Source: Carya illinoinensis
Taxonomy: Eukaryota; Streptophyta; Magnoliopsida; Fagales; Juglandaceae
Assembly (NCBI RefSeq): GCF_018687715.1
Contig: NC_056766.1
Coordinates: forward strand, 43,006,933-43,070,932
Direction of reading: 5' to 3'
Length of the DNA: 64,000 bases
Below, one piece after another: positions 45,395-58,390 of this stretch. Within the stretch, counting starts at the first letter, position 1; each line of letters starts with the position of its first letter. The notes below the pieces were generated by a model that saw nothing but the letters and a program-made list of their open reading frames with translations, did not search any database and was not told the origin of the DNA. The position numbers and the translations under genes were made by a program.

Positions 45395-47489
45395 ACTAGC
45401 TAACGTATGATAATCCTAATTAATGATCAAACTATTTATCTTGTAGCGCTAATTCAATTTTTTCAAGGTGCGACTGATTTCCTTTCATGGGTTTGGCCAC
45501 TGTAATTACGAAGGTTTATAGTTTTTTTAAATAACACACGGAATGAAAGATATTTATAGAAAAATTTGGGAGATGGTGCAAACGATTAGTTCGAGTTGGA
45601 CTTGGTTAATATATGTAGAGAGATTGGACTCGGTGGTGATCATTCAAGAAGAGAGTTTGAATTTGAAAACATGATCTAATAGTTCATTCAATGTAGGATT
45701 TGCAGTGACTGAAACTGCATAAGAGACTTCAATCACTTTTTAAATTGAAATGAATTTCTAATAGCCAATTTTTAAATTTTAAAATGAGTCTAACTCATTT
45801 AATAAATAATAAATAGAATTTAACCTAATTATTGAGCCTAATTAAAATTCCTAATCAACCTCATAATTTATCGCTTGTGAGTTTATTCAATATGGCCTAA
45901 TAAATATAATTTAGGCCCAATAAAAATTATCAATATTCCAACTTTAGAATTATTGAACTGGATCGTTACACATTATTAGGTTTATTTTTCTCTTTACAAT
46001 AACATTTTAAATATATTATATCCAAATTTTAAATTCACATAATATCTATCATTACTCATCATGTGCATATGGTAGAAAAGTTAGAATGAAATTTCTTTGT
46101 CACCAATCTTCTGGATGTTAGATCTTTCTCTCGATTTAATTTCCCGATCGATAAATGTCTCCTAAGTGGGTCAGAAAAAAAAAAGATAAACTTCTCGGCA
46201 ACTTCTTGGCAACAGCCTGCATATGCTAGCCAGCAAGGTTAATATATAATTAAATGAGAATGGAAAACAGGTTTGAATATTGACAAAAGAGGTTTCTCAA
46301 AAGAAATAAGATGCATGGAAAACACTAGGAAATAAAGTTTGGAGGGTCGGGTCCCAAAATTATTATAAAAGAAAATTGGGAAAGGTCTAAAGTTCATACT
46401 GGAATTGATTATCAGTATAGTAGTTTTTGTTCAAAACCGTGTTTGTGGGGCCAAGTTTATTTATATAGAGATTTGGGAGACTAAAGTTTATTTATATAGA
46501 GATTTGGGAGAGGGTGCTAACGAGTTCGAACTCAGTGGCGATCATTCAATAAGAGAGCTTGAAATTGAAAACATAATCTAGCAGTTCATTCAACGTAGAA
46601 TTTGTAGTAACTGAGACTACATAGGGACTTCAATCAGTGATGATTTTAAATTAAAATAAATTTTTAATGACCAATATTTAAATTTTAAAATGAATCTAAC
46701 TCATTTAATAAAAATTAAATTGAATTTAACATAATTATTAAACCTAATTAAAACTCTTAATTAACTTCAATAATTTATTAATACTAGTAGACTTATTCAA
46801 TATGGGTCATTAAATATAATTTAGGCCTAATAAAAATGATCAATATTCCAACTTTAGAATTATTGGACTGATTTGTTATACTTTATCAGGTTTATTTTTT
46901 GCTTTAAAAGAACATTTTAATCTTTAAAAGAACATTTTAAATATATTATTTCTAAATTCAAATGCACATAATATTTATCATTACTCATCATGTAAATATG
47001 GTAGAAAAAATTAACAAGTGGGTCAAACGTGTGTGGAAAGAAAAGATAGAATGAAATTTCTTGATAACTTCCTTAAAGTGCCATCTAATTAGGTCTCTGT
47101 CACCAATCTTCCAGATGTTAGATCTTTCCCTCGATTTAATTTCCCGATAGATGTCTCCTAAGTGGGTCAGAAATAGAAGATAAACTTCTCGGCAACTTCT
47201 TGGCAACAGCTAGCCTGCACATAATATCCATCATTACTAAGTGCATATGGTAGAAAAAATTGACAAGTAGGTCAAATGTGTTAATAGAAAAGATAGAATG
47301 AAATTTATTGGCAACTTTCCCTTAAAGTGCCATCTAATTAGATCTTTGTTACCAACCTTCCGGATGTTATATCTTTCCCTCGATTTAATTTCCCGACAAA
47401 TGTCTCCGAAGTGGGTCAGAAAAAGAAGAGAAACTTCTTGGCAATAGCCTGGATGATATGCTAGCCAGCAAGGTTAATATATAATTAAA

Positions 47490-47659
47490 GGAAAAATCTA
47501 ATTGCAAGCACAACTGCGCACTAATATGTGCACCAATTGAATGTGATTGGTCAAAAAGTTGATTTGATTGAAAATAATGCTAATTTAAATTTTAAATATA
47601 AAGGAATCAGTATTGATACGCAGATTAGTACGCGACTTTGATTGTATATAGCAAAACTA
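47490..47659. mobile_element. MITE-like 170-bp insert in unit 1
   Basis: Unit 2 reads AATTAAATGAGAATGG without interruption. In unit 1 the same phrase is split by 170 bp. Its ends are related inverted repeats: GCGCACTAATATGTGCAC at the left and, reversed, GCGTACTAATCTGCGTATC at the right. It inserted after the tandem duplication or was lost precisely from unit 2. Confidence 0.65.
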
Positions 47660-47850
47660 ATGAGAATGGAAAACAGGTTTGAATATTGACAAAAGAGGTT
47701 TCTCAAAAGAAATAATATGCATAGAAATAAAGTTTGGAGGGTGGGGTCCCAAAACTATTATAAAAGAAAAATGGGAAGAAAAAATTAGTTAATTAAAATA
47801 TGATATAAACTAGTGTAGTAGTTTAATTAGGTTAAGTTTTGCACCCAACG

Positions 47851-47926
47851 TTCAATATATATATATATATATATATTTTTGCTAAATCGTTCAATATAAT
47901 ATATATATATATATATATTACTTATA
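47851..47926 (+). repeat. TA-rich microsatellites
   Basis: Two (AT)n tracts either side of TTTTTGCTAAATCGTTCAAT. Confidence 0.85.
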
Positions 47927-48587
47927 TAATATGGCTCATGTTGGATGTTGAATTTATGTAGCAAATAGCACAAAAACAGAGAAATTACGATTAATTATAT
48001 GCATTATCTACATAAATAAAAAGGTAAATGGATTCTCTATTCTTTTAAACAACATTATTGACACACCCAAAACGATGTTGGAGCAGGTCCACTTACAATG
48101 ATATACTTTTGTCTTGTGACTTCCAATAATGCTCTTTTAACGTGATCGATCTAGATTCCATTCGGTCTGGCCGAAAGCAAATTAGTGAATTTTACAATGA
48201 TAAAGACTTTTGTGACTTCCAATAATGCTCTTTTAACGTGATCGATTCGGTCCGGCCGAAAGCAAATTAGTGGTCGGAAAAAGGCTGTTGATTAATTAAG
48301 AAGAATCAATGGTCTAAAGTTCACACTGGCATGGAATTAATTATCAGTACGTATGGTAGTTTTTGTTCAAAACCGTGTTTGTGGGGTCGACTTTACTTAC
48401 TAAGAAAATAGCAAATCACGTCATGATTAACAACCAGCTTTTAAATATTTGAGTTGCAAATAATACATAGAAATGCTTTAATTACAAAAGAATTATACAG
48501 AAATTATAAATTAACAAACTGACGTAATTTGATACAATGTGAGATTGCAATTAATGACTTTTTGGGTTATCTAGTATTAATTCAAAT

Positions 48588-51500
48588 GCTCCTAATTGAA
48601 AGGCCATGGAAGAAGTCACGCTTTCAAACTCTCAGTATCCGCGATTACTAGTATTCACCAAGGGGTCCAATTATAGAATATAGATCAGTAGTGTTATGGC
48701 AAATAAATAATGCTAGACAAGTGGGTGGAAACTTGTCGGCAACTTCTTGGCAGTAACGTCGACCACATGCATTGAACATTATAATATCTATCAATTAATA
48801 CTCATCAGCGCATGTGCATATAGTCAAAAAAGTAGGCGAGTGGGTCAGACATGAAAGATAGAATCAACCTTCTTGGGAGTTGATGTTTGGACCATCCATT
48901 TATGAAACTGCACCCGAGTAGTCAGGCCGATAGTTTAAGGGTCAAGAATGAAGTCTAAAGTCCATTGTTAGGAAATCAATTTATGAGTGCTTTGACTTTG
49001 ACTGTATCCGTTAAGATAAATAAAACATAAGTGACATCGTGACTAAATTTATGAAACCTGATATGCATGAGATATATAGTATATATATAACTATAATATA
49101 GTTAGAAATGAAACATGATGGATGGTATACTTGCAAATATAAGAACATGCGTGGTATGTGAACATTGGCTTCTAAAGAGCTATTTTTAATAATAATAATA
49201 ATATATATACATATAACTAGCTAACGCACGATAATCCTAATTAATGATCAAATTATTTATCTTGTAGCGCTAATTCAATTTTTTCAAGGCACAATTGATT
49301 TCCTTTCATGGGCTTGGCCACTGTACTTACGAAGGTTTATAGTTTTTTTAAATAACACACGGAATGGAAGATATTTATAGAAAGATTTGGGAGATGGTGC
49401 AAACGATCTGTTCCAGTTGGACTTGGTTAATATATGTAGAGAGATTAGACTCGGTGGTGATCATTCAAGAAGAGAGTTTGAATTTGAAAACATGATCTAG
49501 TAGTTCATTCAATGTAGGATTTGTAGTGACTGGGACTGCATAAGAAACTTCAATCAGTGATGATTTTAAATTGAAATGAATTTCTAATAGCCAATTTTTA
49601 AATTTTAAAAGGAGTCTAACTCATTTAATAAATAATAAATAGAATTTAACCTAATTATTGAGCCTAATTAAAATTCCTAATCAACCTCAATAATTTATCG
49701 CTCGTAGGTTTATTGAATATGGCCCAATAAATATAATTTAGACTCAATAAAAATTATCAATATTCCAACTTTAAAATTATTGAACTGGATCGTTACACAT
49801 TATTAGGTTTATTTTTCTCTTTACAATAACATTTTAAATATATTATATCCAAATTTTAAATTCACATAATATCTATCATTACTCATCATGTGCATATGGT
49901 AGAAAAGTTAGAATGAAATTTCTGTCACCAATCTTCCGGATGTTAGATCTTTCTCTCGATTTAATTTTCCGATCGATAAATGTCTCCTAAGTGGGTCAGA
50001 AAAAGAAGATAAACTGCTCGGCAACTTCTTGGCAAGAGCCTGCATATGCTAGCCAGCAAGGTTAATATATAATTAAATGAGAATGGAAAACAGGTTTGAA
50101 TATTGACAAAAGAGGTTTCTCAAAAGAAATAAGATGCATGGAAAACACTAGGAAATAAAGTTTGGAGGGTGGGGTCCCAAAATTATTATAAAAGAAAAAT
50201 GGGAAAAGTTTAAAGTTCATACTGGAATTGATTAGTTGTTGCTCAAAACTGTGTTTGTGGGGCCAAGTTTATTTATATAGAGATTTGGGAGAGTAAAGTT
50301 ATTTATATAGAGATTTGGGAGAGGGTGCTAACGAGTTCGAGTTGGACTCGGTGGCAATCATTCAATAAGAGAGCTTGTAATTGAAAACATAATCTAGCAG
50401 TTCATTCAACGTAGGATTTGCAGTGATTGAGACTACATAATAGACTTCAATCAGTGATGATTTTAAATTGAAATAAATTTTTAATGGCTAATATTTAAAT
50501 TTTGAAAGGAGTCTAACTCATTTAATAAAAATTAAATGGAATTTAACATAATTATTAAGCTTAATTAAAACTCTTAATTAACGTCAATAATTTATTAATA
50601 CTAGTAGACTTATTCAATATGGGTCATTTAATATAATTTAGGCCTAATAAAAATGATCAATATTCCAACTTTAGAATTATTGGACTTATTTGTTATACTT
50701 TATCAGGTTTATTTTTCTCTTTAAAAGAACATTGTAAATATATTATTTCCAAATTCAAATGCACATAATATTTATCATTACTCATCATGTAAATATGGTA
50801 GAAAAAATTGACAAGTGGGTCAAACGTGTGTTGAAAGAAAAGACAGAATGAAATTTCTTGATAACTTCCTTAAAGTGTCATCTAATTAGGTCTCTGTCAC
50901 CAATCTTCCGGATGTTAGATCTTTCCCTTGATTTAATTTCCCGATAGATGTCTCCTAAGTGGGTCAGAAATAGAAGATAAACTTCTCGGCACCTTCTTGG
51001 CAACAGCTAGCCTGCACATAATATCCATCATTACTAAGTGCATATGGTAGAACAAATTGACAAGTAGGTCAAACATGTTAATAGAAAAGATAAAATGAAA
51101 TTTATTGACAACTTTCCTTAAAGTGCCATCTAATTAGATCTTTGTCACCAATCTTCCGGATGTTATATCTTTCTCTTGATTTAATTTCCCGACAAATGTC
51201 TCTGAAGTGGGTCAGAAAAAGAAGTGAAACTTCTTGGCAACAGCCTGGATGATATGCTAGCCAGCAAGGTTAATATATAATTAAATGAGAATGGAAAACA
51301 GGTTTGAATATTGACAAAAGAGGTTTGTCAAAAGAAATAAGATGCATGGAAAACGCTAGGAAATAAAGTTTGGAGGGTGGGGTCCCAAAACTATTATAAA
51401 AGAAAAATGGGAAGAAAAAATTAGTTAATTAAAATATGATATAAACTAGTGTAGTAGTTTAAATAGGTTAAGTTTTTCTCAATCGTTCAATATAATATAT

Positions 51501-52042
51501 ATATATATATACTTATATAATATGGCTGATGTTGGATGTTGAATTTATGTAGCATATAGCACAAAAAACAGAGAAATTACCATTAATTATATGTTCTTTC
51601 AAACAAAATTATTGACACGCCCAAAAAGATTTTGGAGCAGGTCCACTTACAATGATATACTTTTGTCTTGTGACTTCCAATAATGCTCTTTTAACGTGAT
51701 CGATTCGGTCCGGCGGAAAGCAAATTAGTGGTCGGAAAAAGGCTGTTGATTAATTAAGAAGAATCAATGGTCTAAAGTTCACACTGGCATGGAATTAATT
51801 ATCAGTACGTATAGTAGTTTTTGTTCAAAACTGTGTTTGTGGAGTCAAGATTACTTACTAAGCAAATAGCAAAACACGTCATGATACCAACCAGCTTTAA
51901 AATATTTGAGTTGCGAATAATAAAGAGAAATATTTTAACCACAAAAGGATTTTACAGAAGTTATAAACTAACAAACTGATGTGCCTTGATACAGTACGTG
52001 AGATTGTAATGACTTTTTGGGTTATCTAGCATTAATTCAATT
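48588..52042. repeat. Tandem duplication unit 2: second copy of the TNL-D start and upstream region
   Basis: Begins with the TNL-D codons MAFQLGA (minus strand) fused to the far end of unit 1, repeats the upstream region, and ends near 52042. Past that point unit 2 continues into a C-JID scrap whereas unit 1 is cut. Both breakpoints share GCT (AATGCTCC at 48588; ATTGCTGT at 52043), the microhomology of the tandem duplication. Unit 2 lacks the 170-bp insert at 47490 and the small local duplication near 48180 found in unit 1. Confidence 0.9.
48992..49003 (+). promoter_or_regulatory. Paired W-box cores, unit 2 copy
   Basis: Same TTGACTTTGACT as at 45132-45143, kept after the duplication. Confidence 0.5.
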
Positions 52043-52440
52043 GCTGTTAAGTACTTTTTGCAGATCGGTTTAATCCATTATTCTCTTTTTATTTGCTGAT
52101 CTTCTTTCATTAATCTTGTAATATAATACTTTGGCTCCGAAACTTTTATAAAACTGTACCCACGAACGATCGGTATCTTTGGGATAAAATTGAACTCTCA
52201 AATTGTCCAAAACCTTCCGCCCCAATTGCATTCATATCATTATTAACCAAGTCTATGCCTTCAAAAATACTGCATACATCATCTAAGCTGTTACTTAATT
52301 GTTATCTCATCATCTAACGGCATATAACACAATTCCACTAATCTCCGCTAAATAGTCTGCCCTTCAATACCTATTACCCATTCTTTATCCTGGCTTTTAA
52401 CAATGTAAGTTTCTAAAAAATTCTTTTTGATAATGCCCAT
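52043..52440 (-). pseudogene. TNL C-JID exon scrap next to the CACTA element
   Basis: Near copy of 8745-9130: plus-strand landmarks CTTGTAATATAATACTTTGG, ACTGTACCCACGAACGATC, GGGATAAAATTGAACTCTC and TGTCCAAAACCTTCCG correspond to the reversed end of the TNL last exon. Frames are broken and the remaining exons are absent. The CACTA element starts 68 bp further right, so it inserted beside this remnant. Confidence 0.8.
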
Positions 52441-52508
52441 GTTATAACACAGATGGCTTGAATGATCTCTTTAAAAAAAACGAGATTTTTGTGCCTTAAT
52501 TCAAAATA

Positions 52509-52770
52509 CACTACAACATTTTTGAGTTTTGCGGCTGTTTTTTTCCTGGCGTTCTATGCGTTGGACGAAAGAGTGATATACAGCCCATTTTATTACGGCG
52601 ACCCATATAATGACGCAACAGGTGACATATTGCGGCGACAATTATTTCGCCGCAATAAAATTGACCGCGAAATGCAATATAAGGCGGTCTTGACGTTATT
52701 ACCGCGACATTTGTGCGACGCAATAGTATTTGCTTCAGCATTACCTATTGCGGCGGATGTGTCGCCGTAA
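52509..52770 (+). repeat. CACTA terminal repeat and subterminal GCGGC array
   Basis: After the CACTA end come repeated short motifs in both directions: GCGGCTG, ACGGCGACC, TTGCGGCGAC, TCGCCGCAAT, AAGGCGGTC, TGCGGCGGA, GTCGCCGTAA. Such arrays bind the element-encoded TNPA-like protein in characterised CACTA elements. An open frame over 52462-52770 is a by-product of this composition. Confidence 0.8.
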
Positions 52771-52906
52771 AACAGGGGATTTATTTAAACCTCTGTTTTC
52801 CTTCTCTCCCAACCCGATGCGTATACATGATCTGCAGCTGAAAAACACCCTGACTTCCCTCAAGCCGCCGATAACCTTGTCGCGCATCATCACCTCACCC
52901 AGCAGG

Positions 52907-52908
<2 letters not shown>

Positions 52909-52980
<72 letters not shown>
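52909..52980 (+). repeat. (TC)36 microsatellite in the transposon 5' region
   Basis: 72 bases of TC, likely within the transposase 5' untranslated leader. Confidence 0.95.
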
Positions 52981-52984
<4 letters not shown>

Positions 52985-54690
52985 CTGGTTTGACCCTCTC
53001 GGCCTCTCTCCATTTGCAGCACAGATCAAACAAATTGGGAATTTGGGATATAATTCCCTTAACTCCAGCTAGGAATTTCGGTTTCCCTAATCCTGCTGCC
53101 GCAACAATATTAAGGTATATATATAAATTTCAGCCTCTAATCTATATAGAAAATGCATTTTGGCAAACATTTCAGATGTTTTCTGGGCTGCATATAATCG
53201 GTGATAAATCACCCCTCTTTGTACCTCTTGCCCTTGCTCCTGATTTTTGACGTATTTCTTCCAGTTTATTGTGGGTTTGGTTATTTCCATCACTTAGATC
53301 AATATCTTCAGATTCCCTTACGCAATTTATTTTTACACTTCCAATGGTTGATGTAGATTTATTTGTCTCCTCATTTTGCTCTGTTTAATTAGGTTTAGCT
53401 GAAATTATTGTGCATTTTATTAAACTACAACAGTTGTAATTTCTGTGACCATTTACATCTATCTAAATAAGAGCTTATTTACCTCCATTACTGCACATCT
53501 CCACCTACAATGCTCATGATAATGATCCTGGTAGATGTCGTTTGTTTCTTTATTTCTTTTTCATTTTTTTTTTCTTGGGGGAAGGGGTTGATAGGCCATG
53601 GAATTAGTGGCCATGATTCTTTAATATGGCTGGAATCATTAGCACCCACACATGTGTGCTAATGAGTGAAGAGCTGCTTGTGCTGCAGCCAATTAATCTG
53701 CTGCATAGATACCAATTAGTGGCCATGATTCTTTAATATGGCTGCTTTAACAAATAAAATAAATAATATTGTTTTATAAAGAATAAATTAATGTTGACAC
53801 TAAAAGTCATATCTTTCCAAATCTAAAACCATCAAGCGACATGGTTCATGAGGTACTTTTTGGATGATGCATGTTTGTAGTAGTCAAGGTGATCGTTAGT
53901 TAATATTAACATGGTAACTAATATGAGAGGGGTTTAAAACTATGAGTTTGAAATGGTCCAATGTATGTGGTGCACAATTCAGTAGTGTGTAGTTAGTTGG
54001 TAATGCCCCTGGGAGACATTACCAATTTATCTCCATGCTAGATAACTGTGAACTGTTGGTTAAATTTCTGACAGTTTCAAAGTCAAAATGGCTGTTAGCA
54101 TGCTTCATCCATTAATTACTTTTACATACCATGAAGAAATGCATTGAGTGTGGGTTGGATCATGCTATATGCTTACATCTTTGTGAGCTAATTCGTTGCA
54201 TGACTTTTGCAAACATCTATATTTTGGAACATTTTAAAGGATTGATGATTTATTATAATATCAGTGCATTTCTTCTTTTGTTTTTGTAATAGAACTAAAC
54301 ATGGACATCACCCACTACCACACAAGTCCTTTGATACTTACACATTCCTATCATGGGTGATTGGAGCTGACATAGGAGTTAGGATTATTCAGACATGTCC
54401 ATAGATTTGATGGGATGCTATTGCCTTTTGTGAGGGATCATGAACCCTTCATAAATATCTGTATTTATGACTTCATCCCCATACTGAAGTTCTATACTTG
54501 ATCTCCTATAGATATAGAAGTTCATAAATCACCCATACACTTCCTATTTTTCTATACCACCACTAGAGTGCTTTCTAAATGAGCACAAACACCAACTATT
54601 CCTCTTATGAAATATATCTCTCTTTTTTTCACTGCATACTCCGATGTCTATAAACATCTAAAACCAAGTGTTGAAATATTCCTTTTTCAG
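52981..54690 (+). other. CACTA 5' leader/intron region
   Basis: No protein supported. TTCCTTTTTCAG ends directly before the ATG at 54691, so an intron in the 5' untranslated region is likely; its donor may be the AAG|GTATAT near 53113 (inference). Confidence 0.4.
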
Positions 54691-57600
54691 ATGGACAAAA
54701 GTTGGATGCACCTCACCGATAGGTTTAGGTCAAGGGAATATGGCATTGGGGTTAGGCAATTCCTCACAATGGCTCGAGCTCATGCTCAAGGAAGTACAAC
54801 AGTGAAGTGTCCATGCCGTAGATGTCGTAATAATTCCTTCTTGCCAATCAGTGAGGTAGAGAGGCATTTGTTTATTACGGGTATTGATTCAAATTATACT
54901 AATTGGATTTTTCATGGCGAGCAAGAACCGTTTAGTTTCTTGGCCGAGGACAGAGATGATATACCTGATGGTGGTGACAATAGTTATATTGATGACATCG
55001 ACGATATGTTGGGTGACATTCATGCGGCAAACAATGTAGGCGAAGAAGATGACATGGCTCCACACCCCGGGGAGCCCAATACGGTTGAACCCGACCCGAG
55101 CACCTTTGAGAAGTTGTTGGAAGATGCTCGCCGTCCACTTTATGATGGTTGCAACTCATTTTCCAAATTATCATTCATTGTTAAGTTGCTCCATATCAAA
55201 ACTATTGGCGGTTGGAGTGTAAAGTCCTTTGACATGTTGATAAAACTATTGAAAACAGCTTTTCCTGATTCACTCTTGCCAGAATCTTTTCATGAGGCAC
55301 GTGCATTGGAGCGAGGGTTGGGATTTAGATACATTAAAATTCACGCTTGCCCAAACGATTGCCTACTCTATTGGAAGGAAAATAGCAACTTGCAACAGTG
55401 CCCTAAGTGCAAAGCCTCTAGGTAGTTGTCGGCCACATCTTCTAAACGACCAGTGCCCCAAAAGGTAGTGAGGTATTTTCCACTGAAGCCAAGGCTGCAG
55501 AGACTATTTATGTCCAAGAAAACAGCTGTATCCATGAGGTGGCATCATGAAGAAAGGGTACAAGATGAAAGCACTTTGCGCCATCCGGCTGACTCGGAGG
55601 TGTGGACCACATTTGATGCCGAGCATCGTTGGTTTGCTCAAGATCCTCGAAATGTGAGGCTCGGGCTTGCTACTGATGGGTTCAACCCATTCATTAATAT
55701 GAGCAAACCATATAGCATATGGCCAGTGATTCTAGTTCCATATAATTTGCCTCCATGGCTATGTATGAAAGATCCATTCTTCATGTTGTCTACACTAATT
55801 CCTGGGCCGAAATCACCGGGGAATGAGATTGATGTTTACTTACGCCCTTTAGTTGATGAACTACTAGAGTTGTGGGAAAATGGGGTTGATACGTATGATG
55901 CCATGGTTGGCCAACGATTTCGATTACATGCGGCTTTATTGTGGACTATCAATGATTTTCCTGCATATGGTAACATTTCTGGTTGGAGCACTAAAGGGAA
56001 GTTGGCATGCCCTTGTTGTAATCTGCATACAGATTCTTTCTGGTTGACAAATGGGCGAAAGCATTGTTACATGGGTCATCGCCGCTTCCTTCCAACAGGG
56101 CACATCTTCAGAACCAAGAAGAATATTTTCAATGAAAAAGAAGATCTACGCATGCCACCTATGCAGCTTTCAGGGGAAGATATAATGCACCAATTAAATA
56201 GCATTGGGCATGTAGATTTTGGCAAGGGTACTAAGCGGAGAAAGCGCACCCCTGAGGAGTTAAACTGGACAAAAAGGAGTCTCTTATTTGATCTACCCTA
56301 TTGGCCAGCTCTGAAACTTAGACACAATCTCGATGTTATGCATATCGAGAAGAACATATTTGACAATATTTTGGGTACATTGATGAATATTCCAGGTAAA
56401 ACAAAGGATGGTATCAAGGCTCGCAGAGACTTGGCCGAACTCGGTATAAGGAAAGAATTACATTTGAAAGAAGTTGGTGATCGAGTTATTATTCCTCATG
56501 CACAGTTCATGTTGCATGGAGATGAGAGGAAAGATTTTTGTGCATGGTTGAAAGGTGTAAAATTCCCTGATGGTTTTGCATCTAACATTTCAAGCTGTGT
56601 TAATGTCCGCGAGTGTAAAATATCTGGTATGAAAAGTCATGATGCCCACATATTTTTACAAATGCTATTGCCAGCAGCAATTGCAGGGTACTTACCTCGT
56701 GATATATGCATGACATTGAATGAACTTAGCACATTTTTCAAGATTTTGTGTGCACGGACATGCAAAAAAGAAGCAGTTTTACAACTTGAGTCTAACATTG
56801 CCCTCATTCTTTGCAAGTTGGAAACAATATTTCCCCCAAACTTTTTTGACGTAATGGTCCACCTAGCTGTCCATTTACCCAGAGAGTTGTTGCTAGCAGG
56901 ACCAGTTCAATACCGTTGGATGTATCCATTCGAGAGGTATTTGGGCAAGTTTAAGCGGTATGTGAAAAACAAAGCCCGACCAGAAGGATCCATTGTTGAG
57001 GCTTATATTCATGTTGAATGCTTGACGTTCGCATCAATGTATCTACATGATGTACCAACTCGCTTCACTCGAGAGGATCGAAACATTGATGTTGGTGTCC
57101 AAACATCCGAGATATCAGCCTTTGGGATTTTTGATCAAAAAGTCCGCCCACTTGGTATCGCAACACCTATCCAGTTGGATAAGAAACTATTTAAAACTGC
57201 CCGATGGTATGCCCTCAACAACTGCACCGAGATTGAACAGTTCTTGGAGTAAGAGCCTTGAACTAATTGATGGGCAAAAAATAAATTTAATCTACCATAA
57301 TTGGATAGTGATTAGGTACTTTATGCTTGTTAATATACTTTATGTCTTTCGTGTAGGGAGCACTACAACATCTTGAAGGAGCAGAGCTTATATAACATTG
57401 AAAGGCGGCATGAAACTGAATTTCCATCGTGGTTCAGGAAACGTGTAAGTTCAGGAAGACTTACATAATATCTACCCCACTTTATTTCCATTAATAGATA
57501 CGTACTTATTCATTTCCATTGCCTTGCTTGTCTTCATGTCATTATTTTAGATTCAAGCGCTACGTGGTAGGGATCCCCACATAGTATCTGACGATCTTTA

Positions 57601-58390
57601 TGCAATAGCTTGTGGGCCTGACCCTTGGGTGGGTTCATATTCTGGGTGTATAATGAATGGTATACGATTTCATACACGACTCCGGGAATTGAGACGTAGG
57701 ACACAAAATAGTGGTGTTCTAGTTACAAGTGAGCACCAATCAAGTATGGTTGATTTCTATGGTGTTCTGAATGACATATTGGAGGTGAGGTACATGGGTT
57801 GGCGGCGTGTGTGGTTATTTAGTTGCGATTGGTTTGATGTTGGCGATCCAATTCGAGGGATCAGGGTTGGTGAGCATTTCACAAGTGTCAATCATAGTAG
57901 AACTTGGTATAAGGATGAGCCATTCATATTGGCATGCCAAGCTTCACAAGTATTTTACCTCAAAGACACGAGATTTTCTGGTTCTTGGCACATTGTGCAA
58001 AAGATCACATATAGGAATGTCTATGACGTTCCACAATTGGATCGCCATGATGATGTAGATGAACCTAGCGAGTCCAATGTCTTCCAAGAAGAACAAACTC
58101 CAGAAGAAGCAGTAGATGTGGACACCGAGCATAATGTCGACAACCCCCAATGGGTAAGGCCAGATGTTCAGTCAGCCACGATAGCCACTACCGCATTGGC
58201 TGGGGGAAGTACTCACAATGTCAACAACCTGGGTAATATCGACGACATTTCAGATGAGGAAGAATTCAATTCTAGCGATACCATGTCTAATGGATCATGT
58301 GAGGAGGAAGACCTTGATGACACCGATGCGGAGTCTAATGTTGAAGGCTCTCCGAGTAATGACACTGATCGAGGATGGGATTCAAGCTAA
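54691..58390 (+). pseudogene. CACTA TNP2-type transposase gene with one nonsense codon
   Basis: Three exons: 54691-57248, 57357-57444, 57551-58390, with GT-AG borders and matching phases (1162 codons). N-terminal Transpos_assoc domain: MDKSWMHLTDRFRSREYGIG with CPCRRCRNN and WIFHGE. Transposase core (Transposase_21): YFPLKPRLQRLFMS, LRHPADSEVW, LATDGFNPF, WPVILVPYNLPPWLCMK, IPGPKSPGNEIDVYL, LDVMHIEKNIFDNILGT. DUF4218: FFDVMVHLAVHLPRELLLAG, RYLGKFKRYVKNKARPEGSI. DUF4216 in exon 3: VWLFSCDWFDVGD, EPFILACQASQVFYL. The acidic C-terminus ends at TAA. The only defect is codon 245 (55423-55425), TAG where the family has Trp after CPKCKASR. The enzyme would cut and join element ends. TAG could be read through, edited out by splicing or a sequencing error, but as written the product is split. 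Confidence 0.92.

Larger units (their letters stand above)
44767..48587. repeat. Tandem duplication unit 1: TNL-D start and upstream region
   Basis: From the seventh codon of TNL-D (GCTCCTAATTGAAAGG) through its ATG and 3.8 kb of upstream DNA. The next unit starts at 48588 with the same bases, an offset of 3821 bp. Inside the unit are two rounds of the R0-like repeat (45087-46480 and 46490-48580) and a shorter one at 47220-47480, so smaller duplications are nested in it. No ORF of substance is present. It contains the presumed TNL-D promoter. Confidence 0.9.

Noticed and set aside
52462..52770. 102-codon ORF at the CACTA left end
   Set aside because: It spans the terminal and subterminal repeat region and starts outside the element.
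52730..53022. ORFs through the (TC)n tract encoding Ser-Leu or Glu-Arg repeats
   Set aside because: Dinucleotide repeats are open in several frames.
55410..55470. A tiny intron that would splice out the TAG in the transposase
   Set aside because: A GT...AG pair is present but only about 40 bp apart, too short for a plant intron.
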